64,000 nucleotides of DNA from JACQFV01 sp964593585 (GCA_964593585.1 CAZQIZ010000011.1:1-64000), one strand, 5' to 3'; positions 41,219 to 50,328 are shown, numbered from the stretch's first letter. Numbers and translations: made by a program. The notes: a model not told the origin generated them from the letters alone.

Positions 41219-41398
41219 TCACGGCGCAGGAGGAGCATCAGCACCGGTCACTGCATCCTCCACTGAGCTGTACCAGGTCGAGATGATCGGGGAGATGGCA
41301 GTGACGGCCGCGATCATGAGAACGGACAAGAAGGCGGCGAGCATGCCCCATTCGATCACATCCTGTCCCGCTTCGTCGTGTAAGAACCGCTTCAACAT
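41219..41398 (-). CDS. flp: Flp-type pilin, copy 2
   Basis: A 59-residue Flp pilin from ATG 41398 (GGGG-type RBS). The leader is MLKRFLHDEAG, the processing site G|QDVIEW and the helix GMLAAFLSVLMIAAVTAISPII. The C-terminal 23 residues are identical to copy 1, including at most of the nucleotide sequence, so the pair arose by tandem duplication or gene conversion. As the first gene of the operon it is probably the most highly expressed pilin. Confidence 0.93.
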   Translation of the reverse strand: MLKRFLHDEAGQDVIEWGMLAAFLSVLMIAAVTAISPIISTWYSSVEDAVTGADAPPAP

Positions 41399-41898
41399 CT
41401 GTTGCCCCTTTCTGAGTGCAGTTTGCTTGTCCCTGCTCGTTTGGCTGTCCAAATGTCTCATTTCAAGTCCTGTTTTGACAATTCTTTTGCACACGGTTGC
41501 ACAGTCGTTGGTTGCCTGGCGGCGCCGGGGTCATCCCGGAGGGCGCCGTCCCCGTGCGGCACGGCTCACGGCCGGGCGCACAAGTCCAAGCAACAGAACG
41601 AGACGCGGCCCACCGAGACTGCGGGTTGGCTAACTGGGGTTGGCTCTTGGTCCGCGCGACGCATCATAAGTCTTATGGATACTTCGCAAACAGCATGCCC
41701 CGATGCGGGGCGTTGAGCGGGTGGCGCAGAGACAGTTCCACAGGGCCCAATAGCGGGCTATCCCCTTGGCTACCCTCGTGATGTTTAAAGATATGCTTGA
41801 AGTGACAAAACGTCAAGCAGGGGAATGACCGTAGACGGGAGAGATCCGCCAAGCGGTTGCCACAAAACATCTTAACGACAAACCGCACGCACAAGAAC

Positions 41899-41923
41899 AG
41901 GTCCAATTGGACAAATTGGACCT
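41899..41923. repeat. Perfect inverted repeat (10-bp arms)
   Basis: AGGTCCAATT at 41899-41908 and AATTGGACCT at 41914-41923 are exact reverse complements around a five-base centre. The local sequence is AT-rich compared with the genome. It could be a regulator binding site for typA or the pilin operon, or part of a small repeat element. Confidence 0.7.
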
Positions 41924-42000
41924 ATTTAATGGTCGTTGTGCTCACGTGGTCTTACCGCATGAGCACGCCCGAATTGCGCGGCGCAAGAGCGGTCTCCAAC

Positions 42001-42181
42001 GCGCGGCTCAGGAGCCGCTTCTGCAAATCGCTGGGCGCATCATTCAGGAGGTTAGACATTCCTGTCTGACCTGCCGTCGTCGATGGCGGGGCGCTTTTCG
42101 GCCCCGGCAGCGACGACGGCACTTGCCGGCAGAGCGCAGCCGCAGCGCGGCTCAAGAGCCGCCTCTACGAATTGATGGGCG
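42001..42181. repeat. Pair of palindromic repeats flanking a hairpin element
   Basis: Two 37-base copies start at 42001 and 42145 and match at 31 of 37 positions. Each is centred on the palindrome GCGGCTC-N2-GAGCCGC. Between them lie GTTAGACA-TTCC-TGTCTGAC (42051-42070) and a hairpin of 11-base arms (42072-42082 with 42111-42121) enclosing an inner GGGGC/GCCCC stem. The arrangement resembles REP/BIME-type interspersed elements. Confidence 0.6.
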
Positions 42182-42295
42182 ATGCGGGCGGCATATTTCG
42201 GATTGTCGCCGCGGCATCCGACACCTGTATTGTGGCGTTTTGATCCTGGGCCGATTCCGGCCGGCTTAATCCCGATCAAGACCCAGAGGCAAGGC

Positions 42296-42324
42296 TCTCC
42301 CGGCCTCTATCTCTGTCCGGGAGA
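42296..42324 (+). promoter_or_regulatory. Leader hairpin before typA
   Basis: TCTCCCGG at 42296-42303 pairs with CCGGGAGA at 42317-42324. The stem lies 45 bases upstream of the typA start and is followed by AAGGAG and later AAGGGGCAGG. It may be the end of a transcript or a leader structure; there is no T-run. Confidence 0.35.
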
Positions 42325-42369
42325 AGTGTGAAGGAGAACGTGTAACGACAAAGGGGCAGGACGCAATCG

Positions 42370-44259
42370 ATGACCAGCGCCACTCACATCCGCAACCTGG
42401 CGATCATTGCGCATATCGATCACGGCAAGACCACGCTGATCGACGCCATCTTTCAGGCGGCGCACCTGTTTCGCGACAACGAGCAGGTCGCCAACCGGCT
42501 GATGGACAGCCACGAGCTGGAGCGTGAGCGCGGCATCACCATCCGCGCCAAGCACTGCACGGTCAACTGGCGAAATTACCTGATTAACATCATCGACACG
42601 CCCGGCCACGCCGATTTTTCCGGCGAGGTCGAGCGGGTGCTCTCGATGGTCGATTCAGTGTTGCTTCTGGTCGACGCCAACGAGGGGCCGATGCCGCAGA
42701 CACGCTATGTGCTGATGCGCGCGTTGCGTCTGGGGCTGCGCCCGATCGTCATCATCAACAAGGTCGACCGTCCCAACGCCCGTCCGCTGGATGCCCTCAA
42801 CAAGACGTTTGACCTCTTCATCGAATTGGGCGCCACCGATGAGCAGGCGCACTTCCCGGTGCTGTATGGCTCCGGCCTCGCCGGGTGGCTGGTGCGCGAT
42901 CTGACGCACGATGCGCACAATCAGGGCATCGACCCCCTCTTCGAGACCATCATCGAGCATGTGCCGGCGCCGAAGGTCGATCCCGGGGCCCCCTTCCTGA
43001 TGCAGATCAGCACGCTGGGCTGGAGCGACTATATCGGCCAGATCGGCTGTGGACGTGTTTTGCAGGGCCAACTGGACCGTGGCGGCGATTTCACCCGGGT
43101 CGTGACCCGCTGGCGCAAACCGGGAGACCCGGACGCCGGCTGGGACGAGATCGCGCGCACCAGCGAGAAGGGCGTGCACATGTGGGTGACCCGCGGCCTG
43201 GAGCGGGTCGAGGTCGACTCGGTGTCGGCGGGGGACATCGTCTGGATCGCCGGCCCGGAGGAAATCGGCATCGGCGACACCTTTGCCGCCGCCGGCGATG
43301 ACGCGTCCGCGCTCAAGCCGCTGGAAATCGAAGAACCGACCGTCTCGATGTTCTTCCTCGTCAACAGCGGGCCCTTCTCCGGCAAGGAGGGCAAGGCGAT
43401 CATGCTGCGGCAGCTGAAGGAACGGCTGCAGCGCGAGTGCCGCACCAATGTGGCGCTGCGCTACGAGGACATCGGCCGCGCCGACGGGGTCAAGGTGTCG
43501 GGACGCGGCGAGCTGCATCTGGCCATCCTCATCGAGGAGATGCGGCGCGAAGGACTGGAACTGTGTGTCTCGCGTCCGGAGGTCATTACCCACATCGGCG
43601 ACAATGGCGCGGTGCTGGAGCCGATGGAGCAGCTCATCATCGATGTCCCCGAGGAATACCAGGGCGTGGTGATGGAAAAAATTGCGCGCCGCAAGGGTGA
43701 AATCGTCCACATGGAAAACAACGGCGCAGGGCTGGCGCGCCTGGAGTTTGCCATCCCGACCCGCGGCCTGATCGGCTACCGCACCGATTTTCTCACCGAC
43801 ACGCGCGGCTTGGGCATCATGGCGTCGCGGTTTTCCGGCTATGGTCCCTGGAAGGGCGAGATCGCCTCGCGCTTCCGCGGTTCGCTGGTGAGCATGGAGA
43901 CCGGCGCGGTCACCGCTTACCAGATGGAAAAACTCCAGGAGCGGGCCGTCCTGTTTGTCGAGCCGATGCAGATGGTCTACCAGGGGCAGATTGTCGGCGA
44001 AAACTCGCGCCCCGATGATCTCCCCTGCAATCCCACCAAGAGCAAGGCGTTGACCAACCACCGCGCCGCCAGCAAGGATCAGAGCGTGGTGCTCAACGCG
44101 CCGCGACTGTTGACGCTCGACCAGGCGCTGGAGTGGATCGCCGAGGATGAGTTGGTCGAAGTGACGCCGAAGTCGATCCGCATGCGCAAGGCGATTCTCG
44201 ACGCCGAGGAGCGCAAGCGCACCGAAAAGCGCCGTCAGGCGTCGCTGCAGACCGCCTGA
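42370..44259 (+). CDS. typA: Ribosome-associated GTPase TypA/BipA
   Basis: A 629-residue translational GTPase. G-domain motifs are AHIDHGKTT (14-22), RERGIT, DTPGHADF and NKVDRP, followed by the EF-G-like domains and the BipA-specific C-terminal region (AIPTRGLIGYRTDFLTDTRG, NPTKSKALTNHRAASKD). Length and motif order are normal. BipA acts in ribosome assembly and stress or cold adaptation. It is preceded by AAGGGGCAGG and stands alone in a plus-strand transcription unit. Confidence 0.97.
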   Translation: MTSATHIRNLAIIAHIDHGKTTLIDAIFQAAHLFRDNEQVANRLMDSHELERERGITIRAKHCTVNWRNYLINIIDTPGHADFSGEVERVLSMVDSVLLLVDANEGPMPQTRYVLMRALRLGLRPIVIINKVDRPNARPLDALNKTFDLFIELGATDEQAHFPVLYGSGLAGWLVRDLTHDAHNQGIDPLFETIIEHVPAPKVDPGAPFLMQISTLGWSDYIGQIGCGRVLQGQLDRGGDFTRVVTRWRKPGDPDAGWDEIARTSEKGVHMWVTRGLERVEVDSVSAGDIVWIAGPEEIGIGDTFAAAGDDASALKPLEIEEPTVSMFFLVNSGPFSGKEGKAIMLRQLKERLQRECRTNVALRYEDIGRADGVKVSGRGELHLAILIEEMRREGLELCVSRPEVITHIGDNGAVLEPMEQLIIDVPEEYQGVVMEKIARRKGEIVHMENNGAGLARLEFAIPTRGLIGYRTDFLTDTRGLGIMASRFSGYGPWKGEIASRFRGSLVSMETGAVTAYQMEKLQERAVLFVEPMQMVYQGQIVGENSRPDDLPCNPTKSKALTNHRAASKDQSVVLNAPRLLTLDQALEWIAEDELVEVTPKSIRMRKAILDAEERKRTEKRRQASLQTA

Positions 44260-44297
44260 CCGTTCGGTCAATCTCCATCGATTTGCTCGCAGTCGTC

Positions 44298-44322
44298 TTC
44301 ACGCCGCCTCCCGCGGCGTGAA
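44298..44322 (+). terminator. Hairpin downstream of typA
   Basis: A perfect ten-base stem (TTCACGCCGC 44298-44307, GCGGCGTGAA 44313-44322) with a five-base loop. It lies 39 bases after the typA stop. The T-run is weak (GTTTCTC nearby), so termination efficiency is uncertain. Confidence 0.55.
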
Positions 44323-44444
44323 GCGGCAGCGTTTCTCTCCGCATTGCCTCTGTCAAACTCTTTGCGCATGGGCCATCTGTGCGTGATGCTGCGTTGCTCT
44401 GTGCCCGGAGCCGGTCCTAGGTTACTCCCAAGGAGTGCCTCGGA

Positions 44445-45740
44445 ATGCGACTTGTACGGTCATTCACTTTCGTCTGCGCGCTGGTTGTCCTGATGGGTGG
44501 CCCATCGACCCGCGCCGTCGACCTCTCGGATCAGCTCCGTCTCACCATCACCCAGCGGATGCGCATCGAGAACACCGACCGCGCCACGACATTGAGCGCC
44601 GATACGGGGGGCGGGACCAGTTAATACCGCAACCGCCTCAGTGTGATGTTGCAAAGTTTCCCGCGCCCGCAATGGGAGCTGACCGCGCGTCTGACCAACG
44701 AATTCCGCTACCACTTTGTGCCGGAAAACACCGATTTCACCTGGCACGAGGTCTTCGTCGACCTGCTCTACCTCAAGTGGGACAGCGTCGGCGGCACGCC
44801 GATCAGTCTGAAACTCGGGCGGCAGGAGATCACTTTCGGCGAGTGGTTCATCTTCGCCGAGGGGACACCGCTGGATGGGTCGCGGTCGATCTACTTCAAC
44901 GCCGCGCGCGTCGATGCCACGATGGGCAAGGGGCACACACTGACGCTGGTCTATGTCGATCAGCCGGAACAGGACAAGTACCTGCCGCTGATCCATGATC
45001 AGTACGCCAGACTCCTGGAGCAGGAGGAACGGGCAATCGTGGCACACCTAAGCGGCGCGTGGCGGAAGGTGGGCTGGCAGGCATACTACATCTATAAGCA
45101 CGCGCGCAACAATGGCGCCTCGCTGCCGGAGCGCGGCATTCACGCCCCCGGGCTGCATCTGCAGACGCCGCTCTCCGCGCAATTGACCGCGGTGGTGGAA
45201 GCGGCGGCGCAGTTTGGCACTGTCGGCGATGAGGATCACCGCGCGATAGGCGGCTACGCCTACGGCGAGTACCGGACAGGCTGGCCGGAGAAACTGCCGC
45301 GCGCGTTCGCCGCGGGGATGATCCACCTCAGCGGCGATGATTTCACCACAGCCAAGGACGAGGGCTGGGATCCGCTCTTCGGCCGCTGGCCCAAATGGAG
45401 CGAATCGTACATCTACACGCTGACTCGCGAGCGCGGTGTCGCCTATTGGACCAACCTCTCCTCCTTCTTTGCCCGGACCGCCATCCCGATTTCGCCCGAT
45501 CTGCTGTTGGCGCTGGACTATCATCATCTGACGGCACCGGAGCATGGCGCCCCGACGCGCGCCTTCCCCGGCGGCGCGGGGAATGTCCGCGGCGATCTGG
45601 TGATCGCGAAGTTGAGCTATCAACTGACCCCCCACTTGTCCGGGCACATGCAGTGGGAGCGGTTCGAGCCCGGCGAGTTCTACTTCGACGGCGCCGACGG
45701 ATACGGCTGGGCGCGTTTTGAGATGATGCTGAAGTTCTGA
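44445..45740 (+). pseudogene. Outer-membrane porin-like gene with an in-frame ochre stop
   Basis: ATG 44445 (AAGGAG ten bases upstream) begins a signal peptide (MRLVRSFTFVCALVVLMGG) and a mature start LSDQLRLTITQRMRIENTDR. At 44622-44624 a TAA interrupts the frame after GGGTS. The same frame then runs to the TGA at 45740 with a beta-barrel-like protein (LKLGRQEITFGEWFIF, YIYTLTRERGVAYWTN, LSGHMQWERFEPGEFY). Alternating hydrophobic residues, the RQEITFG motif and the aromatic end resemble alginate-export/porin-type barrels. Without the stop the product would be 431 residues. The gene directly precedes a solute symporter. Recent decay or a base-call error is the likely cause. Confidence 0.75.
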
Positions 45741-45750
45741 CGGGAGGCGT

Positions 45751-47184
45751 ATGACATTCCGCTACCTGATCGTAGCCGCCTTCGCGCTGATGATCATCAC
45801 CATCGGCATCCTTGGCCTGCGCAAGACACGCTCGTTTGCCGACTACTTTCTCGGCGGCGGCACGATCGGTCCGTACATGACCGCCTTCACCTACGGCGCG
45901 GCCTACTTCTCGGCGGTGCTCTTCATCGGTTTTGCCGGCAAGATCGGCTGGGACTTCGGGCTTTCGGGACTTTGGATCGCGGTGGGCAACGCGTTGGTCG
46001 GCGTGCTCGGAGTCTGGTGGCTGATGGGTTACCGGATCAAACGCATGTCGGTCGACTACCAGGTCCAGACGATGCCGGAGTATTTCGAGAAGCGCTACCG
46101 GAGCCGCGGGTTGAAGCTGTACAGCTCCATCGCCATCTTCGTGTTTCTCGTGCCCTACTCCGCCGCCGTCTTCATCGGACTATCGTACCTATTCAAAGTC
46201 AACTTCGGCATCGACTACACCGCGGCACTCATCTTTATGGGAGTATTCACCGCCTTCTATCTGGTCCTGGGCGGCTACAGGTCGATGACGATGATCGATG
46301 TCATCTTTGGCATTATCATGGCGGCGGGCTCGTTTGTGCTCATCACGAGCACCGTCGGCCGCGCCGGCGGACTGGATGCGATCATCGCGCAACTGCGCGC
46401 GGTCGATCCCCGGCTTGCCGCGCCGGTGGGTCCGCCTGGTTTCTGGCCCCTGTTTTCGCTGGTATTTCTGACCAGCGTGGCGCCTTATGCCATGCCGCAA
46501 TTGGTGCAAAAGTTCTACGCCATCAAAGACCGGCAGGCCATCCGCATCGGCATGGTCGCCTCGACGGCGTTTTCCATCCTGATCGCCGTCACCGCCTACT
46601 TCACCGGCGCGACCGCGCGGCTCTTCCTGTCGCCGGAGACAGCGCCCGGCGCCTTCCAGAACGGACGTCCCATCTTCGATGCGCTCATGCCCGAGTTTCT
46701 CACCAATGTCATTCCCGGCTCGCTGTCGGTCCTGATGTTGCTTCTGATCCTGTCGGCCTCGATGTCGACGCTGGCGGCGCTGGTTTTGATCTCCAGTTCC
46801 TCGGTGGCCAAGGACCTCTACGCCGGATTCATCAACCGCGATGTCAGCGACCGGGGGCTGACGACGCTGATGCGGATCGGCAGCGGCTTCTTCGTGATCC
46901 TCTCGGTCATCCTCGCCTACTTCAAGCCGGCGACGATCGTCTCGATTCTTTCGATTTCGTGGGGTGCGATGGGCGCGGCCTTTCTGGGGCCGTTTGTGTG
47001 GGGACTTGTTTCGCCGCGGATGACCAAGGCGGGCGCGATCATCTCATCGGTTGGCGGCCTGGGGACCTGCCTGACGCTCTACGCGACCGGCACGCCGCCG
47101 CCCCAGGCCGGGACCATCGGCATGCTGGTGTCGCTGTCGCTCAATCCGCTGGTGGGTATTCTGGCGCCGAACCGCGGAGTTTGA
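45751..47184 (+). CDS. Sodium:solute symporter (SSF family)
   Basis: A 477-residue protein with about 13 transmembrane helices typical of the SSF family. The signature region is TRSFADYFLGGGTIGPYMTAFTYGAAYFSAVLFIGFAGKIGWDFG near the N-terminus, with LVLGGYRSMTMIDVIFGIIM and ILSASMSTLAALVLISSSSVAKDLY, the latter matching the second conserved SSF motif with its sodium-site serines. It imports a small organic solute with sodium; the substrate cannot be told. It starts ten bases after the porin frame with a GGGAGG RBS, so the two were probably made as a pair for crossing outer and inner membranes. Confidence 0.92.
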   Translation: MTFRYLIVAAFALMIITIGILGLRKTRSFADYFLGGGTIGPYMTAFTYGAAYFSAVLFIGFAGKIGWDFGLSGLWIAVGNALVGVLGVWWLMGYRIKRMSVDYQVQTMPEYFEKRYRSRGLKLYSSIAIFVFLVPYSAAVFIGLSYLFKVNFGIDYTAALIFMGVFTAFYLVLGGYRSMTMIDVIFGIIMAAGSFVLITSTVGRAGGLDAIIAQLRAVDPRLAAPVGPPGFWPLFSLVFLTSVAPYAMPQLVQKFYAIKDRQAIRIGMVASTAFSILIAVTAYFTGATARLFLSPETAPGAFQNGRPIFDALMPEFLTNVIPGSLSVLMLLLILSASMSTLAALVLISSSSVAKDLYAGFINRDVSDRGLTTLMRIGSGFFVILSVILAYFKPATIVSILSISWGAMGAAFLGPFVWGLVSPRMTKAGAIISSVGGLGTCLTLYATGTPPPQAGTIGMLVSLSLNPLVGILAPNRGV

Positions 47185-47266
47185 GCGGGGCATAGCGGCC
47201 CCGGCCGTACAAATGCCGCCTCCGCACGGAGCCGGCGTCCTCTGTGAACGGAGGCTGCGCGTCGGC

Positions 47267-47770
47267 CTACTTGCACCAGGGACAGGCCGATGGATCGTTG
47301 GCCAGCAGCGTCAACTCGTCTTCGCCCTCGAGGCAGGCGCGAACTTCCACGTGCAGTCCATCGGCGACCCATTTGTAGTCGATGGTCAGGCGATCGTTAA
47401 CGTGGGTGTCCGTGACCGGTTCGCCGAGTTGGCGGGTCAGTTTACGCTTGAGGCAGTCGACGACGGCGCAGAAGGATTCGGAGTCGCCCGGCTCGGCCTG
47501 CGGGAAATGGTAATGCACCGCGCACAGGCGATCGTCGCGGAAATTGATCTGCGCGACCGCCTCAAAGCCGCAGACCAGCCCCTCGGTGGTCACAACGGCG
47601 GTGCGTCGCGCGCATTCCCCCGGGGCATACTCCGGACGTTCGGGGTGCGCGTGGCGCGTCACCGTGTGCGTCGCCGGCAGAAGCGGTGCGATCTCGTTGA
47701 GATGCGTTCCCCAGGCCACCCAGCCGCAGCCCGGGATTTCCACTTCAAACATGTTCACCTTGGTCTCCAT
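47267..47770 (-). CDS. Unknown cytoplasmic protein (167 aa)
   Basis: A 167-residue soluble protein without signal peptide, with several Cys and His (CGWVAW, CAVHYHFPQAEPGD, CAVVDCLKRKL, and a terminal CPWCK). The CxxC at the very end could bind metal. It has a GGAGAGGAG RBS directly before ATG and follows the M28 peptidase gene by 35 bases on the same strand, so co-transcription is possible. The body looks like a small alpha/beta fold (TAVVTTEGLVCGFEAVAQINFRDDRL). No family is recognised. Confidence 0.6.
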   Translation of the reverse strand: METKVNMFEVEIPGCGWVAWGTHLNEIAPLLPATHTVTRHAHPERPEYAPGECARRTAVVTTEGLVCGFEAVAQINFRDDRLCAVHYHFPQAEPGDSESFCAVVDCLKRKLTRQLGEPVTDTHVNDRLTIDYKWVADGLHVEVRACLEGEDELTLLANDPSACPWCK

Positions 47771-47805
47771 CTCCTCTCCCTCCCCGACCGTCGCGGCGCG
47801 CGGTC

Positions 47806-50109
47806 CTACGGTTGACAGGGTTGGCAGAATTCAGATTCCGGATCCAGCCCGCGGAAGGCGACACTGATCATCCGGGTGACATCGACGATGTCGGTCGCGC
47901 CGGAGCAGTCCACGTCGGTGCGGCCATCGATGGTTCCCTGGTGCGGCGCGCAGAGCGGATCGGCCATCGCGTCGACGTTGCGGAAGGCGCGGTCCAGCAC
48001 CGCGATCACGTCCAGCACGGTGTGAATTCCGTCGCAGGAGGGGTCGCCGGCGCAGATGCAAGTGCACAGATCGCAGGCGTCACCGGTTCCATCCCGATCG
48101 GTGTCCTCCTGACCGGCGTTCGCGGTCGTCGGGCAGTTGTCGCAGGCGCTCCCGATCCCGTCGGTGTCGGGATCCAATTGATTGGCGTTGGCCACCGCCG
48201 TGCAATTGTCGCAGGCGTCGCCGAGCGGGTCGCCGTCGCCATTGGCCTGGCTGGCGTTAACCACCATCGGGCAATTGTCGCAGGCGTTGCCGATGCCGTC
48301 GCCCGCACCCTCGTTTTCGCCATCCGCCTGATCGGGATTGACCACCAGCGGACAGTTGTCGCAGGCGTCGCCGACCCCATCGCCGTCGGAATCGAGCTGA
48401 CCCGGGTTGGCGCGGAAGTCGCAGTTGTCGCAGGCATCGTTGATGCCGTCGCGGTCGTAGTCAAACTGTGTGGGGTCCCAGTTGTCGGGGCAGCGATCGC
48501 AGGCGTCGCCGACGTTGTCGCTGTCGCGGTCGGTCTGATCGGCGTTGGCGACCAGATCACAGTTGTCGCAGGCATCGCCGAGACTGTCGGCGTCGGAATT
48601 GGTCTGGCTCGAATTGGCCACCGCCAGGCAGTTGTCGCAGGCGTCGCCCACCCCGTCACCGTCGCTTTCGGTCTGCGCGGGGTTGGCCACTATTGGGCAG
48701 TTATCGCACGGCGTGCCGAGGCCATCGCCGTCGGGATCGCTCTGGTCGGCGCTGGTGACAAACGGGCAATTGTCGGACGCATTCCAGATGCCGTCGTTGT
48801 CGATGTCGCGATTGACGGAATAGATCGTGGCGATCGAGGCCTTCGTCATGCGCGTGAAATAGTCGAAGTTTATGTAGGCGATGCTGTCACGCGCCGAGTG
48901 GTAGACCGTCGAAAAATCGTACTCATGCAGAAAGAGCGCCTCGTACCCCCTCTGAATGAAGGGGTAGTGATCGGAGCCGCCGCTGTTGCCGGAGAGGTAC
49001 CCGGTGATGCCGACCATCGGCCCGGCCATATTGATCCACTGCTGGGCGAAGCGCGTCACCGGTCCATGGTACACCCGCGCCCGGTTGGTGTTGGTGTAAT
49101 GCCCGATCATGTCCATGTTGAACATGAGGACAATCTTCTGCCCTTCGGCGAACGCGGTGTTGGCGTAATGATACGCGCCATGAAGGCCGTATTCCTCGGC
49201 GTCAAAGGTGATGTAGATGATGCTGACGTCGGTGGGGATATCGTAAAGGATGCGGGCGATTTCCAGCACCGCGGCGGTGCCAGTGCCGTTGTCATCGGCC
49301 GCCGGCGACGCGCTGACCCCGTCGTGGTGCGCGCCGACGATCAGGTGGCGATCGGGATAGAGCGTCCCGATCTTGGTGGCCACCACATTATAGCAGGGCT
49401 TGTTGCCGCCGAAGACATTGGCGTAGAACAGATCGTTGTAGATCGAATCGTATCCAAACGACGCAAACTTCGCATGGATCCAGTTGCGCGCGGCCAGGAC
49501 CGAATCGGTGCCCGCGGTGCGGCGGTAAAACGCCTGCAGACGGGACACATAGGCCAGCAGCGAGTCCTGCGAGATCAACGCCGCCAGCGAATCGAGATCG
49601 GCGGCGACTTCCATCACCTGCGGGGCTGCCGGGATTTCTGCCGGCGTATAGACAATCTCGGCGGCGTGGTCGGCGACCGGCAGGAGATCGGGGGTCTCGT
49701 CGGATGGCCGCAGCGCGTCGGGGTCGACCCACAACAGCCGGATGTCGTCGCGCTCATAGAGGAGTCGATGACGTGCAACGTTCACATCGTCGCGACGGCG
49801 ATCCAGCGCCAATTCCGCGCGGGTCACGCTGGCGGCCAGCAACGACGGGCTGAACTCCGACGGCATGGCAACGCGGGATGGAACGAGAACCAGATAGTCG
49901 TTGCCGAATTGCAGGAGCGCGTCGCATCCAAGATCGCGCAGTGCGCGCGCGTCGGCTTCCTGCGCCAATGTCACTAGGTACAGATCGCCCGGCGCCGTTA
50001 AGTCCGGCTGCATTCGTCCGGCATCACTGGCGGGAGAGAGCCAGAATCCGGTCAACAGCACGATGGCGGCAACACACAGAGCGGCGGATCGGAAGGTCGG
50101 ACGCGGCAT
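47806..50109 (-). CDS. Secreted M28 peptidase with TSP3 repeats and dockerin-like end
   Basis: A 767-residue protein with a signal peptide (1-29). The M28 zinc-aminopeptidase domain spans about 185-430. The metal ligands are recognisable: H261 and D263 (GAHHDG), D273 (ADDNGTG), E305/E306 (DAEEYG), D333 (FNMDMIG) and H381 (SDHYPF). From about 435 to 670 there are ten calcium-binding thrombospondin type 3 repeats (consensus DxDGxGDACDNC). The end has a CTCICAGDPSCDG segment and two dockerin-like calcium loops. The N-terminal 180 residues are a propeptide-like region. It probably degrades extracellular peptides while anchored or matrix-bound. The repeats give the DNA a tandem-repeat look. Confidence 0.92.
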   Translation of the reverse strand: MPRPTFRSAALCVAAIVLLTGFWLSPASDAGRMQPDLTAPGDLYLVTLAQEADARALRDLGCDALLQFGNDYLVLVPSRVAMPSEFSPSLLAASVTRAELALDRRRDDVNVARHRLLYERDDIRLLWVDPDALRPSDETPDLLPVADHAAEIVYTPAEIPAAPQVMEVAADLDSLAALISQDSLLAYVSRLQAFYRRTAGTDSVLAARNWIHAKFASFGYDSIYNDLFYANVFGGNKPCYNVVATKIGTLYPDRHLIVGAHHDGVSASPAADDNGTGTAAVLEIARILYDIPTDVSIIYITFDAEEYGLHGAYHYANTAFAEGQKIVLMFNMDMIGHYTNTNRARVYHGPVTRFAQQWINMAGPMVGITGYLSGNSGGSDHYPFIQRGYEALFLHEYDFSTVYHSARDSIAYINFDYFTRMTKASIATIYSVNRDIDNDGIWNASDNCPFVTSADQSDPDGDGLGTPCDNCPIVANPAQTESDGDGVGDACDNCLAVANSSQTNSDADSLGDACDNCDLVANADQTDRDSDNVGDACDRCPDNWDPTQFDYDRDGINDACDNCDFRANPGQLDSDGDGVGDACDNCPLVVNPDQADGENEGAGDGIGNACDNCPMVVNASQANGDGDPLGDACDNCTAVANANQLDPDTDGIGSACDNCPTTANAGQEDTDRDGTGDACDLCTCICAGDPSCDGIHTVLDVIAVLDRAFRNVDAMADPLCAPHQGTIDGRTDVDCSGATDIVDVTRMISVAFRGLDPESEFCQPCQP

Positions 50110-50270
50110 ATCATTACCTCAATTCGGAAGGACTTCGCCCCACTCCACCAAAATACGGCGACGGCGCTACTTCCCGCGTCGGTTCGCCGTCAAGCCGCAC
50201 AGATATTGACACGATTCGGCGCGCTGCCCGCCTGTGACTGCGGAGGCAAACCGGATGAATCCTGTCGCAG

Positions 50271-50302
50271 AAAGCCGCCCGGAGGTTGCTCCGGGCGGCT
50301 TT
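50271..50302 (-). terminator. Strong hairpin terminator of the mannosidase operon
   Basis: A perfect 14-base stem (AAAGCCGCCCGGAG at 50271-50284 with CTCCGGGCGGCTTT at 50289-50302) and a four-base loop. It lies 27 bases downstream of the alpha-mannosidase stop. The A/T ends make it usable in both directions. Confidence 0.75.
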
Positions 50303-50328
50303 CACTTCAACTGCAATGTCGGGATAGA

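Larger units (their letters stand above)
41399..42369. other. Long non-coding stretch between the pilin operon and typA
   Basis: About 970 bases without a credible gene. It must hold the divergent promoters of the pilin operon (minus) and typA (plus). Visible structure: palindrome CATAAG-T-CTTATG at 41665-41677, a perfect ten-base inverted repeat at 41899-41923, two diverged copies of a 37-base palindromic repeat at 42001 and 42145, an inverted repeat at 42051-42070, a large two-stem hairpin at 42072-42121 and a leader hairpin at 42296-42324. The small open frames here have no family resemblance or RBS. Confidence 0.6.

Noticed and set aside
42655..44271. Minus-strand open frame opposite typA
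   Set aside because: typA is a textbook gene with all GTPase motifs; the reverse frame has no RBS or family resemblance.
15881..45740. Genetic code change or programmed readthrough of TAG/TAA
   Set aside because: Both codons are used as ordinary stops elsewhere here (TAG ends the GltD-like and binding-lipoprotein genes, TAA ends tatA, narH-like and hypC), so reassignment is unlikely. Each interruption looks individual.
48100..48780. CRISPR-like or satellite DNA repeats
   Set aside because: The repetition follows codon-level TSP3 units of unequal length inside a coding frame; spacers are not unique DNA of constant size.
47812..49977. Plus-strand open frame of about 720 codons opposite the M28 gene
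   Set aside because: It mirrors the repeat-rich TSP3 region and has no domain signature.
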